Shown piece by piece: positions 35,001 through 42,510 of a stretch of DNA of 64,000 bases. The notes below the pieces were generated by a model. That model did not search any database and was not told the origin of the DNA. It saw only the letters and a program-made list of their open reading frames with translations. Numbering within the stretch: the first letter of the stretch is position 1; every line of letters starts with the position of its first letter. The stretch spans positions 1-64,000 of the forward strand of contig NZ_SDOY01000091.1 of NCBI RefSeq assembly GCF_004117935.1, given 5' to 3'. Source of the stretch: Streptomyces roseicoloratus. GTDB lineage: Bacteria; Actinomycetota; Actinomycetes; Streptomycetales; Streptomycetaceae. Made by a program: the position numbers and the translations under genes.

Positions 35001-35579
35001 CCGCTCGCACTCGAGGAGTTCGCGGCGCTGGAGGAGCGGCACCAGTTCCTCTCGGAGCAGCTCGAGGACCTGAAGAAGACCCGGGCGGACCTCCTTCAGG
35101 TCGTGAAGGAGGTGGACCTGCGCGTCGAGCAGGTCTTCACGGAGGCGTACCGGGACACCGCCCGGGAGTTCGAAGGCGTCTTCTCCCGGCTGTTCCCCGG
35201 CGGCGAGGGACGGCTCGTGCTCACCGACCCGGACGACATGCTCACCACCGGCGTCGACGTCGAGGCCCGGCCGCCGGGCAAGAAGGTCAAGCGGCTCTCG
35301 CTGCTGTCCGGCGGCGAGCGCTCGCTGACGGCCGTGGCGCTGCTGGTCTCCATCTTCAAGGCGCGTCCCAGCCCGTTCTACGTGATGGACGAGGTCGAGG
35401 CGGCGCTGGACGACACCAACCTGCAGCGGCTGATCCGGATCATGCAGGAGCTCCAGGAGTCCTCGCAGCTGATCGTCATCACGCACCAGAAGCGGACGAT
35501 GGAGGTCGCCGACGCGCTGTACGGCGTGTCGATGCAGGGCGACGGCGTCTCGAAGGTCATCAGCCAGCGGCTGCGCTGA
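32019..35579 (+). CDS. smc: Chromosome segregation ATPase SMC
   Basis: 1186-residue condensin ATPase that organises and segregates chromosomes. The N-terminal head has Walker A [14 protein letters not shown] starting at residue 31 and Q-loop [21 protein letters not shown] (as two halves around Gly). Two long Arg/Glu/Ala coiled-coil arms flank a hinge near residues 500-660 ([19 protein letters not shown] start). The C-terminal head has signature [15 protein letters not shown] and Walker B [12 protein letters not shown]. GTG start at 32019. Length and domain order are normal. Confidence 0.98.
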   Translation: [1186 protein letters not shown]

Positions 35580-35695
35580 CCTGCCGCCCCGGCCGGCTCC
35601 CTCTTCCGGTGCCTCACCTTCACACCCCAAGATCGATTCAACTTGTGAACGCAAGGCGATCCAGGATGCGTTTCAAGTCATACGACATCAACTCT

Positions 35696-35723
35696 TGACT
35701 TCGAAACCTGAAGGAATAGTCTC
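35696..35723 (+). promoter_or_regulatory. Candidate sigma-HrdB-type promoter of glcP
   Basis: TTGACT (35696-35701) and TAGTCT (35718-35723) are separated by 16 nt inside an AT-rich stretch that stands out from the surrounding DNA. The leader to the glcP GTG would be about 100 nt. Confidence 0.6.
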
Positions 35724-35724
35724 T

Positions 35725-35734
35725 GCAACGTTGC
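35725..35734. promoter_or_regulatory. Candidate LacI/GalR-type operator (GCAACGTTGC)
   Basis: A perfect 10-bp palindrome centred on CG, starting 1 nt after the putative -10 and therefore at the transcription start. LacI/GalR-family operators have this form (central CG with AAC/GTT-type half-sites). Binding here would block initiation, fitting substrate-inducible sugar uptake. Confidence 0.5.
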
Positions 35735-35832
35735 TTTTACCTTCAAGTGGTGCGCGGCGTGAACCTGTGCCCCACTGGAAGGGCTCGCCCCCCACCGCAC
35801 CGGCGATGCTGCCGGAGCCCCGAGGAGTCCCC

Positions 35833-37263
35833 GTGACCAGCACCGCGCAGGCGCCCACACCGCCTTCGTCAGGCCGTTCGGCCCATCCGGACCACATCGG
35901 CCACGTCATCTTCATCACGGCCTCCGCCGCGATGGGCGGCTTCCTCTTCGGCTACGACAGCTCCGTCATCAACGGCGCGGTCGAGGCGATCCGCGACCGC
36001 TACGACATCGGCTCCGGCACCCTCGCCCAGGTCATCGCCATCGCCCTGATCGGCTGCGCCATCGGCGCCGCCACCGCCGGCCGGATCGCCGACCGCATCG
36101 GCCGCATCCGCTGCATGCAGATCTCCGCGGTGCTCTTCGCCGTCAGCGCCGTCGGATCCGCGCTGCCCTTCGCCCTCTGGGACCTGGCCTTCTGGCGGAT
36201 CGTCGGCGGCTTCGCCATCGGCATGGCCTCCGTGATCGGCCCCGCCTACATCGCCGAGGTCGCGCCCGCCGCGTACCGGGGCCGCCTCGGCTCCTTCCAG
36301 CAGGCCGCCATCGTCATCGGCATCGCCATCTCCCAGCTGGTCAACTACGGCATCCTCCAGATCGCCGACGGCGACCAGCGCGGCGAGATCGCCGGACTCG
36401 AGGCCTGGCAGTGGATGCTCGGCGTGATGGTCGTCCCCGCCGTCCTCTACGGCCTGCTCTCCTTCGCCATCCCCGAGTCCCCCCGCTTCCTCATCTCCGT
36501 CGGCCGCGTCGACCGGGCCAAGGAGGTCCTCGCCGAGGTCGAGGGCCACGGCGTCGACCTGGACCGCCGGGTCGCCGAGATCGACCAGGCCATGCGCAGC
36601 GAGCACAAGTCCACCTTCAGGGACCTGATGGCGGCCGGTTCCCGGTTCAAGCTGCTGCCCATCGTCTGGGTCGGCATCGGACTCTCCGTCTTCCAGCAGC
36701 TCGTCGGCATCAACGTCGCCTTCTACTACTCCGCCACGCTCTGGCAGTCCGTCGGCGTCGACCCGTCGAGCTCGTTCTTCTACTCGTTCACCACGTCGAT
36801 CATCAACATCGTCGGCACCGTGATCGCGATGGTCCTGGTCGACCGGGTCGGCCGCAAGCCGCTCGCCCTCGTCGGCTCCGTCGGCATGGCGATCGCCCTC
36901 GCCTTCGAGGCCTGGGCCTTCTCGGCCGACCTCGTCGACGGCAAGCTGCCCACCACCCAGGGCGTCGTGGCGCTCGTCGCCGCCCACGTCTTCGTGCTCT
37001 TCTTCGCCCTCTCGTGGGGCGTGGTCGTCTGGGTCTTCCTCGGCGAGATGTTCCCCAACCGCATCCGTGCCGCCGCCCTCGGCGTCGCCGCCTCCGCGCA
37101 GTGGATCGCCAACTGGGCCATCACCGCGAGCTTCCCGTCCCTCGCCGACTGGAACCTCTCCGGCACGTACGTCATCTACACGGTCTTCGCCGTGCTCTCG
37201 ATCCCCTTCGTGCTCAGGTACGTCAGGGAGACCAAGGGCAAGGCGTTGGAGGAGATGGGCTAA
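35833..37263 (+). CDS. glcP: MFS sugar:H+ symporter, glucose permease
   Basis: 476-residue, 12-TM transporter of the sugar porter family. Family signatures are seen: FGYDSSVINGA in TM1, RIADRIGRIRCM (loop 2-3), IAEVAPAAYRGRLGSFQQ, PESPRFLI (loop 6-7), QQLVGINVAFYYS in TM7, DRVGRKPLAL, and a C-terminal RETKGKALEEMG. In S. coelicolor the glucose permease GlcP1 is SCO5578, next to smc (SCO5577) as I recall, so this is very likely the orthologue. GTG start at 35833 with CGAGGAG upstream. A promoter and a palindromic operator lie about 100 nt upstream. Confidence 0.92.
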   Translation: MTSTAQAPTPPSSGRSAHPDHIGHVIFITASAAMGGFLFGYDSSVINGAVEAIRDRYDIGSGTLAQVIAIALIGCAIGAATAGRIADRIGRIRCMQISAVLFAVSAVGSALPFALWDLAFWRIVGGFAIGMASVIGPAYIAEVAPAAYRGRLGSFQQAAIVIGIAISQLVNYGILQIADGDQRGEIAGLEAWQWMLGVMVVPAVLYGLLSFAIPESPRFLISVGRVDRAKEVLAEVEGHGVDLDRRVAEIDQAMRSEHKSTFRDLMAAGSRFKLLPIVWVGIGLSVFQQLVGINVAFYYSATLWQSVGVDPSSSFFYSFTTSIINIVGTVIAMVLVDRVGRKPLALVGSVGMAIALAFEAWAFSADLVDGKLPTTQGVVALVAAHVFVLFFALSWGVVVWVFLGEMFPNRIRAAALGVAASAQWIANWAITASFPSLADWNLSGTYVIYTVFAVLSIPFVLRYVRETKGKALEEMG

Positions 37264-37291
37264 ACCCCGCTGCCCCCTCCTCGCCCACGAA

Positions 37292-37331
37292 ACTGCCCCG
37301 GCCCGAGGCCTACGCCCCGAGCCGGGGCAGT
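37292..37331. terminator. Convergent terminator glcP / monooxygenase
   Basis: An 11-bp stem ACTGCCCCGGC / GCCGGGGCAGT with an 18-nt loop. It overlaps the last codons of the leftward monooxygenase and follows the glcP stop by 29 nt. Confidence 0.6.
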
Positions 37332-38287
37332 ACGCGTTCGCAGAACAGCCGCACGCTCCGCCAGCCCTCCTCGACCGGCATCCCGCCGCACAGCGGATGC
37401 AGCACCAGACTGCCCAGCTCCCCGCCGAGCGCCACGCACTCCTCCGGCGTCACCACCCGGTACACGCCCTCCGCCCGCAGCTCCGGCACCGTCACGGCCG
37501 CCGAGCGCACCGCCGAGCGGATGTCCTTCGACTGCCAGGAGGCATAGGTCCGCGCCTCGTGCAGGAAGTGCTCCCCGTACTCCGCCCAGGTCCGGTCCGG
37601 ATCCTCCGAGACGTGCAGCAGCGGCGTCTCCCGCTCCGGCATCATCGTCCAGCCCTCCGTGCCGAACGCGGCGCACTGCTCCCGGTAGTACGCCTCCAGC
37701 TCCGGCAGGTGCGCGCTCGGGAACAGCGGCAGCCCGAGCCGTGCCGCCCGCCGCGCCGCCGCCTTCGACGAGCCGCCGACCAGCAGCAGCGGATGCGGCT
37801 GGGTGAAGGGCCGCGGGGTGACCCGCACCGTACGGCCCCGATACGTGAACGGCTCGCCCGACCACGCCGCCAGCAGCGTCTCCAGGAGCAGGTCCTGGAG
37901 CCTGCCGCGGCGGCCCCAGTCCACGCCCCGCTCCTCGTACTCCTCCGGCCGGTAGCCGATCCCGGCGACCGTCACCAGCCGCCCGCCGCTCAGCAGGTCC
38001 AGCACGGCGATCTCCTCCGCGAGCCGCAGCGGGTCGTGCAGCGGCCCGATGACCGCCGAGACCGTCACCGCGATCCGTCGCGTCGCGCCGAACACCGCGC
38101 CCGCGAAGACGAAGGGGGAGGGGAGCCAGTTGTTCGCGGCGCCGTGGTGCTCCTCGGTCTGCACGGTGTCCACGCCCCGCGCGTCCGCGTACGCCGCCAT
38201 CTCCAGAGCCGCCCGGTAGCGGGCCGAGAGGGACTCCGGATCGGCGTGCGGGTCGACGAGGTTGAAGCGGACGACGGTGAACGGCAT
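37310..38287 (-). CDS. Luciferase-like (LLM) flavin-dependent monooxygenase
   Basis: 325-residue TIM-barrel enzyme of the bacterial luciferase family, using reduced FMN or F420. Features are EEHHGAANNWLPSPFVFAGA (histidine-bearing active-site region), SGGRLVTVAGIGYRPEEYE (typical 'SGGR...G.G') and PLLLVGGSSKAAARRAARLG. F420 versus FMN cannot be decided from sequence alone. The ATG at 38287 has a very purine-rich GGAGGGGGAC ribosome site that sits in a hairpin. Substrate unknown. Confidence 0.88.
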   Translation of the reverse strand: MPFTVVRFNLVDPHADPESLSARYRAALEMAAYADARGVDTVQTEEHHGAANNWLPSPFVFAGAVFGATRRIAVTVSAVIGPLHDPLRLAEEIAVLDLLSGGRLVTVAGIGYRPEEYEERGVDWGRRGRLQDLLLETLLAAWSGEPFTYRGRTVRVTPRPFTQPHPLLLVGGSSKAAARRAARLGLPLFPSAHLPELEAYYREQCAAFGTEGWTMMPERETPLLHVSEDPDRTWAEYGEHFLHEARTYASWQSKDIRSAVRSAAVTVPELRAEGVYRVVTPEECVALGGELGSLVLHPLCGGMPVEEGWRSVRLFCERVLPRLGA

Positions 38288-38292
38288 GGGAA

Positions 38293-38329
38293 GTCCCCCT
38301 CCGCGGGTGGAATGCCTGCGAAGGGGGAC
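38293..38329 (-). promoter_or_regulatory. Hairpin sequestering the monooxygenase ribosome-binding site
   Basis: GTCCCCCTCCGC (38293-38304) pairs with GCGAAGGGGGAC (38318-38329) with one G-U. In the leftward mRNA the arm next to the start codon is the GGAGGGGGAC ribosome site. The fold lies between the permease stop and the monooxygenase start, so it could also attenuate. Confidence 0.4.
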
Positions 38330-38345
38330 GGTAACTGACGCGGCG

Positions 38346-39872
38346 TCAGATGGAAACGGTCTCGCACCCCTCGGCCGGGGCCCCGCCCTCCCCGGAAACG
38401 CCCCCGGAAACGCCCCCGGCCGCGTCCCCGCGCCCCTCGGCCGGGCCCGCCGCGGCCCGTGCCGCCCCGCGCTCCCGCGGCAGCACCGCGTACAGCACGC
38501 CGGCCACCACGATCGTCGCCGCCCAGCCCAGGCCGTTCTCGCCGATCCAGGACGAGGCCAGCGGGCCGGCGAACCACTCGACCCGGGTGAACAGCAGGCC
38601 CGCCACCAGGGCCACGCCCCACGCCGTCATCGCCTGCCAGGCGAAACCGCCCCGGTACCAGTACGCACTCGTCCGCGTCGTGTCCATCAGCGCCTCCGCG
38701 TCGTACGTCCGACGGCTCAGCATGTCGACGCCGAAAACGCCGATCCACGCCGAGAACGCCACCGCCAGCAGCGTCAGGAACGAGATGAACGAACCGATGA
38801 AGCTGCTCGCCACCACCATCAGCAGGAAACCGAAGACCAGGCTGATCACCGCGTTGACGCTCACCGCCGCCGCCCGCGACACCCGGATGCCCAGCGTCTG
38901 TGCCGTGAAGCCCGCCGAGTACATCGACATCGAGTTGATCAGCAGCATCCCGATCAGCGCGATCAGCAGGTACGGCACCGAGATCCAGGCCGGCAGCAGC
39001 TCGCCGATGAAGGACACCGGGTCCTGCGCCGAGGCCAGGTCCGGCGTCGCCACCGCCATCACCGCGCCCATCAGCACCATCGGCAGCACCACGATCCCCG
39101 CACCGCCGACCGTCGAGCCGACCACGCCCTTCGAGGAGGCCGTGCGCGGCAGGTAGCGCGTGAAGTCCGGGCCCGACGGCACCCAGCTGATCCCGCCCGC
39201 CGCGATCGTGCCGACGCCCGCGACCAGCATCGCCGTCGAACCGGCCGGCCTCGCGAACACCGCCGACCAGTCCGTGTCCGCCACCAGGTAGACCAGGACG
39301 AGCACGGAGAAGGCGCCGAAGAGATACGTCGACCAGGTGCTGCACACCCGCAGCGCGGTGATCCCGAGCCCCGACACCAGGAACGTGCAGGACACGAAGG
39401 CCAGCAGCGTCACCACGATCAGGAACGTGTTCGACCGCACGCCGAACAGCAGATCCAGCACCGTCAGCACCGCGTACGCGCCGGTGACCGCGTTGATCGT
39501 CTCCCAGCCCCAGCGCGCCACCCAGATCAGCGCGCCGGGAAAAAGGTTTCCGCGCTGACCGAAGACCGCCCGCGACAAGGCCATGCCCGGCGCTCCGCCC
39601 CGCTTCCCCGCGATCGAGATCAGACCGACGATCCCGTACGACAGGACCGGCGCGGCCACCGCCACCACCAGCACCTGCCAGAAGTTCAGGCCGTTGGACA
39701 CGATCAGGCCGGCGCCCATGGTGAGCAGCAGCACACTGATGTTCGCCGCGACCCACGTCGGGAACAGCTCGCGGACCCGGCCGGTCCGCTCGGCGTCGGG
39801 CACGGGTTCGAGGCCGCGGCTCTCCAGGGCGCCGCCGCTCTGCGCGTCTTCGGACTCGGACGCGTGGGGCAT
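38346..39872 (-). CDS. NCS1 nucleobase:cation symporter (cytosine permease-like)
   Basis: 508-residue, 12-TM transporter of the NCS1 family (cytosine/purine/allantoin permeases). Signatures are LFPTWVAANISVLLLTMGAGLI (TM1), RWGWETINAVTGAYAV, GGISWVPSGPDFTRYLPR (cytosolic loop) and SMSMYSAGFTAQTLG. The C-terminus is a Gly/Glu/Ala-rich tail of about 45 residues of low complexity. ATG 39872 (MPHASESEDAQSG). Substrate is probably cytosine or a related nucleobase. It is downstream of, and leftward from, the region divergent to ftsY; the monooxygenase follows it. Confidence 0.9.
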   Translation of the reverse strand: MPHASESEDAQSGGALESRGLEPVPDAERTGRVRELFPTWVAANISVLLLTMGAGLIVSNGLNFWQVLVVAVAAPVLSYGIVGLISIAGKRGGAPGMALSRAVFGQRGNLFPGALIWVARWGWETINAVTGAYAVLTVLDLLFGVRSNTFLIVVTLLAFVSCTFLVSGLGITALRVCSTWSTYLFGAFSVLVLVYLVADTDWSAVFARPAGSTAMLVAGVGTIAAGGISWVPSGPDFTRYLPRTASSKGVVGSTVGGAGIVVLPMVLMGAVMAVATPDLASAQDPVSFIGELLPAWISVPYLLIALIGMLLINSMSMYSAGFTAQTLGIRVSRAAAVSVNAVISLVFGFLLMVVASSFIGSFISFLTLLAVAFSAWIGVFGVDMLSRRTYDAEALMDTTRTSAYWYRGGFAWQAMTAWGVALVAGLLFTRVEWFAGPLASSWIGENGLGWAATIVVAGVLYAVLPRERGAARAAAGPAEGRGDAAGGVSGGVSGEGGAPAEGCETVSI

Positions 39873-39988
39873 AGGGGTACTCCGTCGTACAGATGTGGGG
39901 GAACTCGCACACTTTACGCGCAACGCTCCCGACCCCTTCACGGCGTACTCCGCTCCCGCCGCCGTCGTGGCCGATACTGGACGACGTT

Positions 39989-41212
39989 ATGGAACTCATC
40001 CTTGCTGTAGTCATCGCTCTGGCCGTCGCGGTCGTCGTGACCGGCGGGCTCGTGGTCAGCGGCCGCAAGAAGAAGCAGCTGCCGCCGGCCCAGCCGCCGT
40101 CCACCACGCCGACCATCACCGCTCCGCCCGCCGAGCCGCACGTCGGCGACGAGGCGGAGACACCGCGGGAAGAACCACGCCGCACCGTCGAGGAGGTCGA
40201 GCTCCCCGCCGCCGAGGCCCCCGAGGCCCCGGTCGTCGTCGAGGAGCCCGCCGCCGAGGAGCTCGCGGCTCCCGAGATCGAGGTGCCCGAGCCGACCGCC
40301 GGCCGTCTCGTCCGGCTCCGCACCCGGCTCGCCCGCTCCCAGAACTCGCTCGGCAAGGGGCTGCTCTCGCTGCTGTCCCGCGAGCACCTCGACGAGGACA
40401 CCTGGGAGGAGATCGAGGAGACCCTCCTCACCGCCGACGTCGGCGTCGCCCCCACCCAGGAGCTCGTCGAGCGGCTGCGCGAGCGCGTCAAGGTGCTCGG
40501 CACCCGCACGCCCGACGAGCTGCGCGGTCTGCTCCGCGAGGAGCTGATCACCCTCCTCGGCGCCGACCTCGACCGCACGGTCAAGACCGAGAGCCCCGAG
40601 GACACCCCGGGCGTCGTCATGGTCGTCGGCGTCAACGGCACCGGCAAGACCACCACCACCGGCAAGCTCGCCCGCGTCCTGGTCGCCGACGGCAAGTCCG
40701 TCGTCCTCGGCGCCGCCGACACCTTCCGCGCCGCCGCCGCCGACCAGCTGCAGACCTGGGGCGAGCGGGTCGGCGCGCGCACCGTGCGCGGACCCGAGGG
40801 CGGCGACCCGGCGTCGATCGCGTTCGACGCGGTCAAGGAGGGCATCGCCGAGAAGGCCGACGTCGTCCTCATCGACACCGCCGGCCGGCTGCACACCAAG
40901 ACCGGCCTCATGGACGAGCTCGGCAAGGTCAAGCGCGTCGTCGAGAAGCACGGCCCGCTCGACGAGGTCCTCCTCGTCCTCGACGCCACCACCGGCCAGA
41001 ACGGCCTCATCCAGGCCCGGGTCTTCGCCGAGGTGGTCGACATCACCGGCATCGTCCTGACCAAGCTCGACGGCACCGCCAAGGGCGGCATCGTCGTCGC
41101 CGTCCAGCGCGAGCTGGGCGTCCCGGTCAAGCTCGTCGGCCTGGGCGAGGGCCCGGACGACCTGGCCCCCTTCGAGCCGGGCGCGTTCGTCGACGCCCTC
41201 ATCGGGGACTGA
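39989..41212 (+). CDS. ftsY: Signal recognition particle receptor FtsY
   Basis: 407-residue SRP receptor GTPase that docks ribosome-SRP complexes at the membrane. The N-terminal hydrophobic segment ELILAVVIALAVAVVVTGGL is a real membrane anchor, as in actinobacteria. An acidic Glu/Pro/Ala-rich A region covers about 35-105. The NG domain has GVNGTGKTTTTGKLA (G1), DTFRAAAADQL, DTAGRLHT (G3), TKLDGTAKGG (G4) and GLGEGPDDLAPF at the end. ATG 39989. It works with Ffh encoded at 48.7 kb. Confidence 0.97.
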   Translation: MELILAVVIALAVAVVVTGGLVVSGRKKKQLPPAQPPSTTPTITAPPAEPHVGDEAETPREEPRRTVEEVELPAAEAPEAPVVVEEPAAEELAAPEIEVPEPTAGRLVRLRTRLARSQNSLGKGLLSLLSREHLDEDTWEEIEETLLTADVGVAPTQELVERLRERVKVLGTRTPDELRGLLREELITLLGADLDRTVKTESPEDTPGVVMVVGVNGTGKTTTTGKLARVLVADGKSVVLGAADTFRAAAADQLQTWGERVGARTVRGPEGGDPASIAFDAVKEGIAEKADVVLIDTAGRLHTKTGLMDELGKVKRVVEKHGPLDEVLLVLDATTGQNGLIQARVFAEVVDITGIVLTKLDGTAKGGIVVAVQRELGVPVKLVGLGEGPDDLAPFEPGAFVDALIGD

Positions 41213-41218
41213 GACCCG

Positions 41219-41350
41219 GCGCGCTCCTCGGGGGGCTCAGACCCGGCGCGCTTCCCGTCCAGGACCGCGCATCCCGTCCGGACCGCGCACCGCGCCGGAC
41301 CGGCCACCCGTCCAGGACCGCGCACCGCGCCGGACCGCGCACCGCGTATG
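41219..41350. repeat. Degenerate direct repeats after ftsY
   Basis: Repeats of GACCCGGCGCGCT (twice) and of GTCCAGGACCGCGCA / CGTCCGGACCGCGCACCGCG (several, imperfect) fill the 130 nt between the ftsY stop and its terminator. There is no coding potential. Confidence 0.7.
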
Positions 41351-41353
41351 AGA

Positions 41354-41389
41354 AAGGGCCCCTGCCGCAGCTCAACGGCAGGGGCCCTT
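41354..41389. terminator. Convergent terminator ftsY / primase-polymerase
   Basis: A perfect 14-bp stem AAGGGCCCCTGCCG (41354-41367) with 41376-41389 and an 8-nt loop. Purine flank on one side and TTCC on the other suit both orientations. Confidence 0.88.
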
Positions 41390-41430
41390 CCCGTCCTCGC
41401 GGCGCGTGCCGGCCGGCCCGGCGGCGTCCG

Positions 41431-42084
41431 TCAGAAGTGCGTGCGGTGGCAGATGTAGGCGAGCGTGCCCAGCAGCAGCCGGGCCTGCGGCGGCGCCCCG
41501 GCCGTGTCCAGGGTCGGCGGCCGCAGCCAGCGGACCGGGCCGAGACCGCCCAGGTCCGACGGCGGGGCCGTGACGTGCGCTCCCGCGCCCAGGCAGTGCA
41601 GGTCCAGGCCGGCGTCGTCCCAGCCCATCCGGTACAGCAGCTGCGGGAGCTCGGCCGCCGCGCCCGGGGCCACGAAGAACCGCGCCCGGCCCGTCGGCGT
41701 CGCGCACACCGGCCCGAGCGGCAGCCCCATCCGCTCCAGGCGGACCAGCGCCCGCCGGCCCGCGGCCTCCGCCACCTCGATCACGTCGAAGGACCGGCCG
41801 ACCGGCAGCAGAATCGTTGCTCCCGGGTACTCCGACCACGCCTTGGTCGCGACGTCGAGACCCGCCCCGGCCGGCACCGGCTCGGCGAAGGAGAGAGGAT
41901 GCGCGCCCGGGGCCGTACAGGAGGGATCGCCGCAGGAACACCGGCCGCCGGCCGCCCGCGCTCCCGGGACGACGTCCCAGCCCCACAGTCCGGTGTACTC
42001 GGCCACCGCTGTGCACTCCGTGGTGCGTACGCGGCGCCGTGAGCCGGTCCGCTTCTCACGAATGCCGCCGATCGTGAAGCCCAT
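41431..42084 (-). CDS. Bifunctional DNA primase/polymerase (Prim-Pol) domain-like protein
   Basis: 217 residues resembling the actinobacterial proteins annotated as bifunctional primase/polymerase N-terminal domain. It has GLWGWDVVPGARA at the N-terminus, a CSCGDPSCTAPGAHP cysteine cluster (possible zinc site), and HPLSF followed by TATKAW-like and ILLPVGRSFDVIEV. In replicative Prim-Pols an acidic DxD/E motif is catalytic; here only the Asp in FDVIEV is in the expected place, so activity is doubtful. ATG 42084 with GGAGGGGGC upstream. It is a lone cytoplasmic protein between ftsY and nsdA; function unknown. Confidence 0.75.
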   Translation of the reverse strand: MGFTIGGIREKRTGSRRRVRTTECTAVAEYTGLWGWDVVPGARAAGGRCSCGDPSCTAPGAHPLSFAEPVPAGAGLDVATKAWSEYPGATILLPVGRSFDVIEVAEAAGRRALVRLERMGLPLGPVCATPTGRARFFVAPGAAAELPQLLYRMGWDDAGLDLHCLGAGAHVTAPPSDLGGLGPVRWLRPPTLDTAGAPPQARLLLGTLAYICHRTHF

Positions 42085-42510
42085 GCCCCCTCCAACGGGT
42101 CGGACGCGCTGGTGGTTACGGAACGGGATCCGCCGTCACGTTCTGCCACGGTCCGCCGCTGCCCAGGGCGTGCGGTGGTGCGGCCGGTGGTGCGGACCGC
42201 GACACGCGCCTCCCCGTGCCCCGGTTCACCGATCCCGATCCTTCACCTGTCAAGTGAATCGCGTTCCGCCCGCGGCGAGTTCATTCGAAGGGGTGGCGAA
42301 TGGTGGCGTTTCTTGAAACGCCATGCCCGGACGGGTGATCGTAGGATTACCTTCGGTGCACGAACCCCCCGGGGTGGAGCGCACGAGCGGGTATGCCGGA
42401 GGCAAGCCGTTTTTCCGTTCGAAGGAGCGAAAACGCCGGACGGGCGCCGCGGAACACGGCATTCTGGCAAGGGTTCGCGCAGACGACATCAGGTGGATGG
42501 GGGCGTTCCA
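42085..42510. other. Divergent intergenic region upstream of nsdA
   Basis: 426 nt between the leftward Prim-Pol-like gene and nsdA. No gene is supported; an in-frame upstream extension of nsdA has atypical codon use. The region 42240-42460 is less GC-biased and should hold the nsdA promoter, but no clear hexamers were found. Confidence 0.45.
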
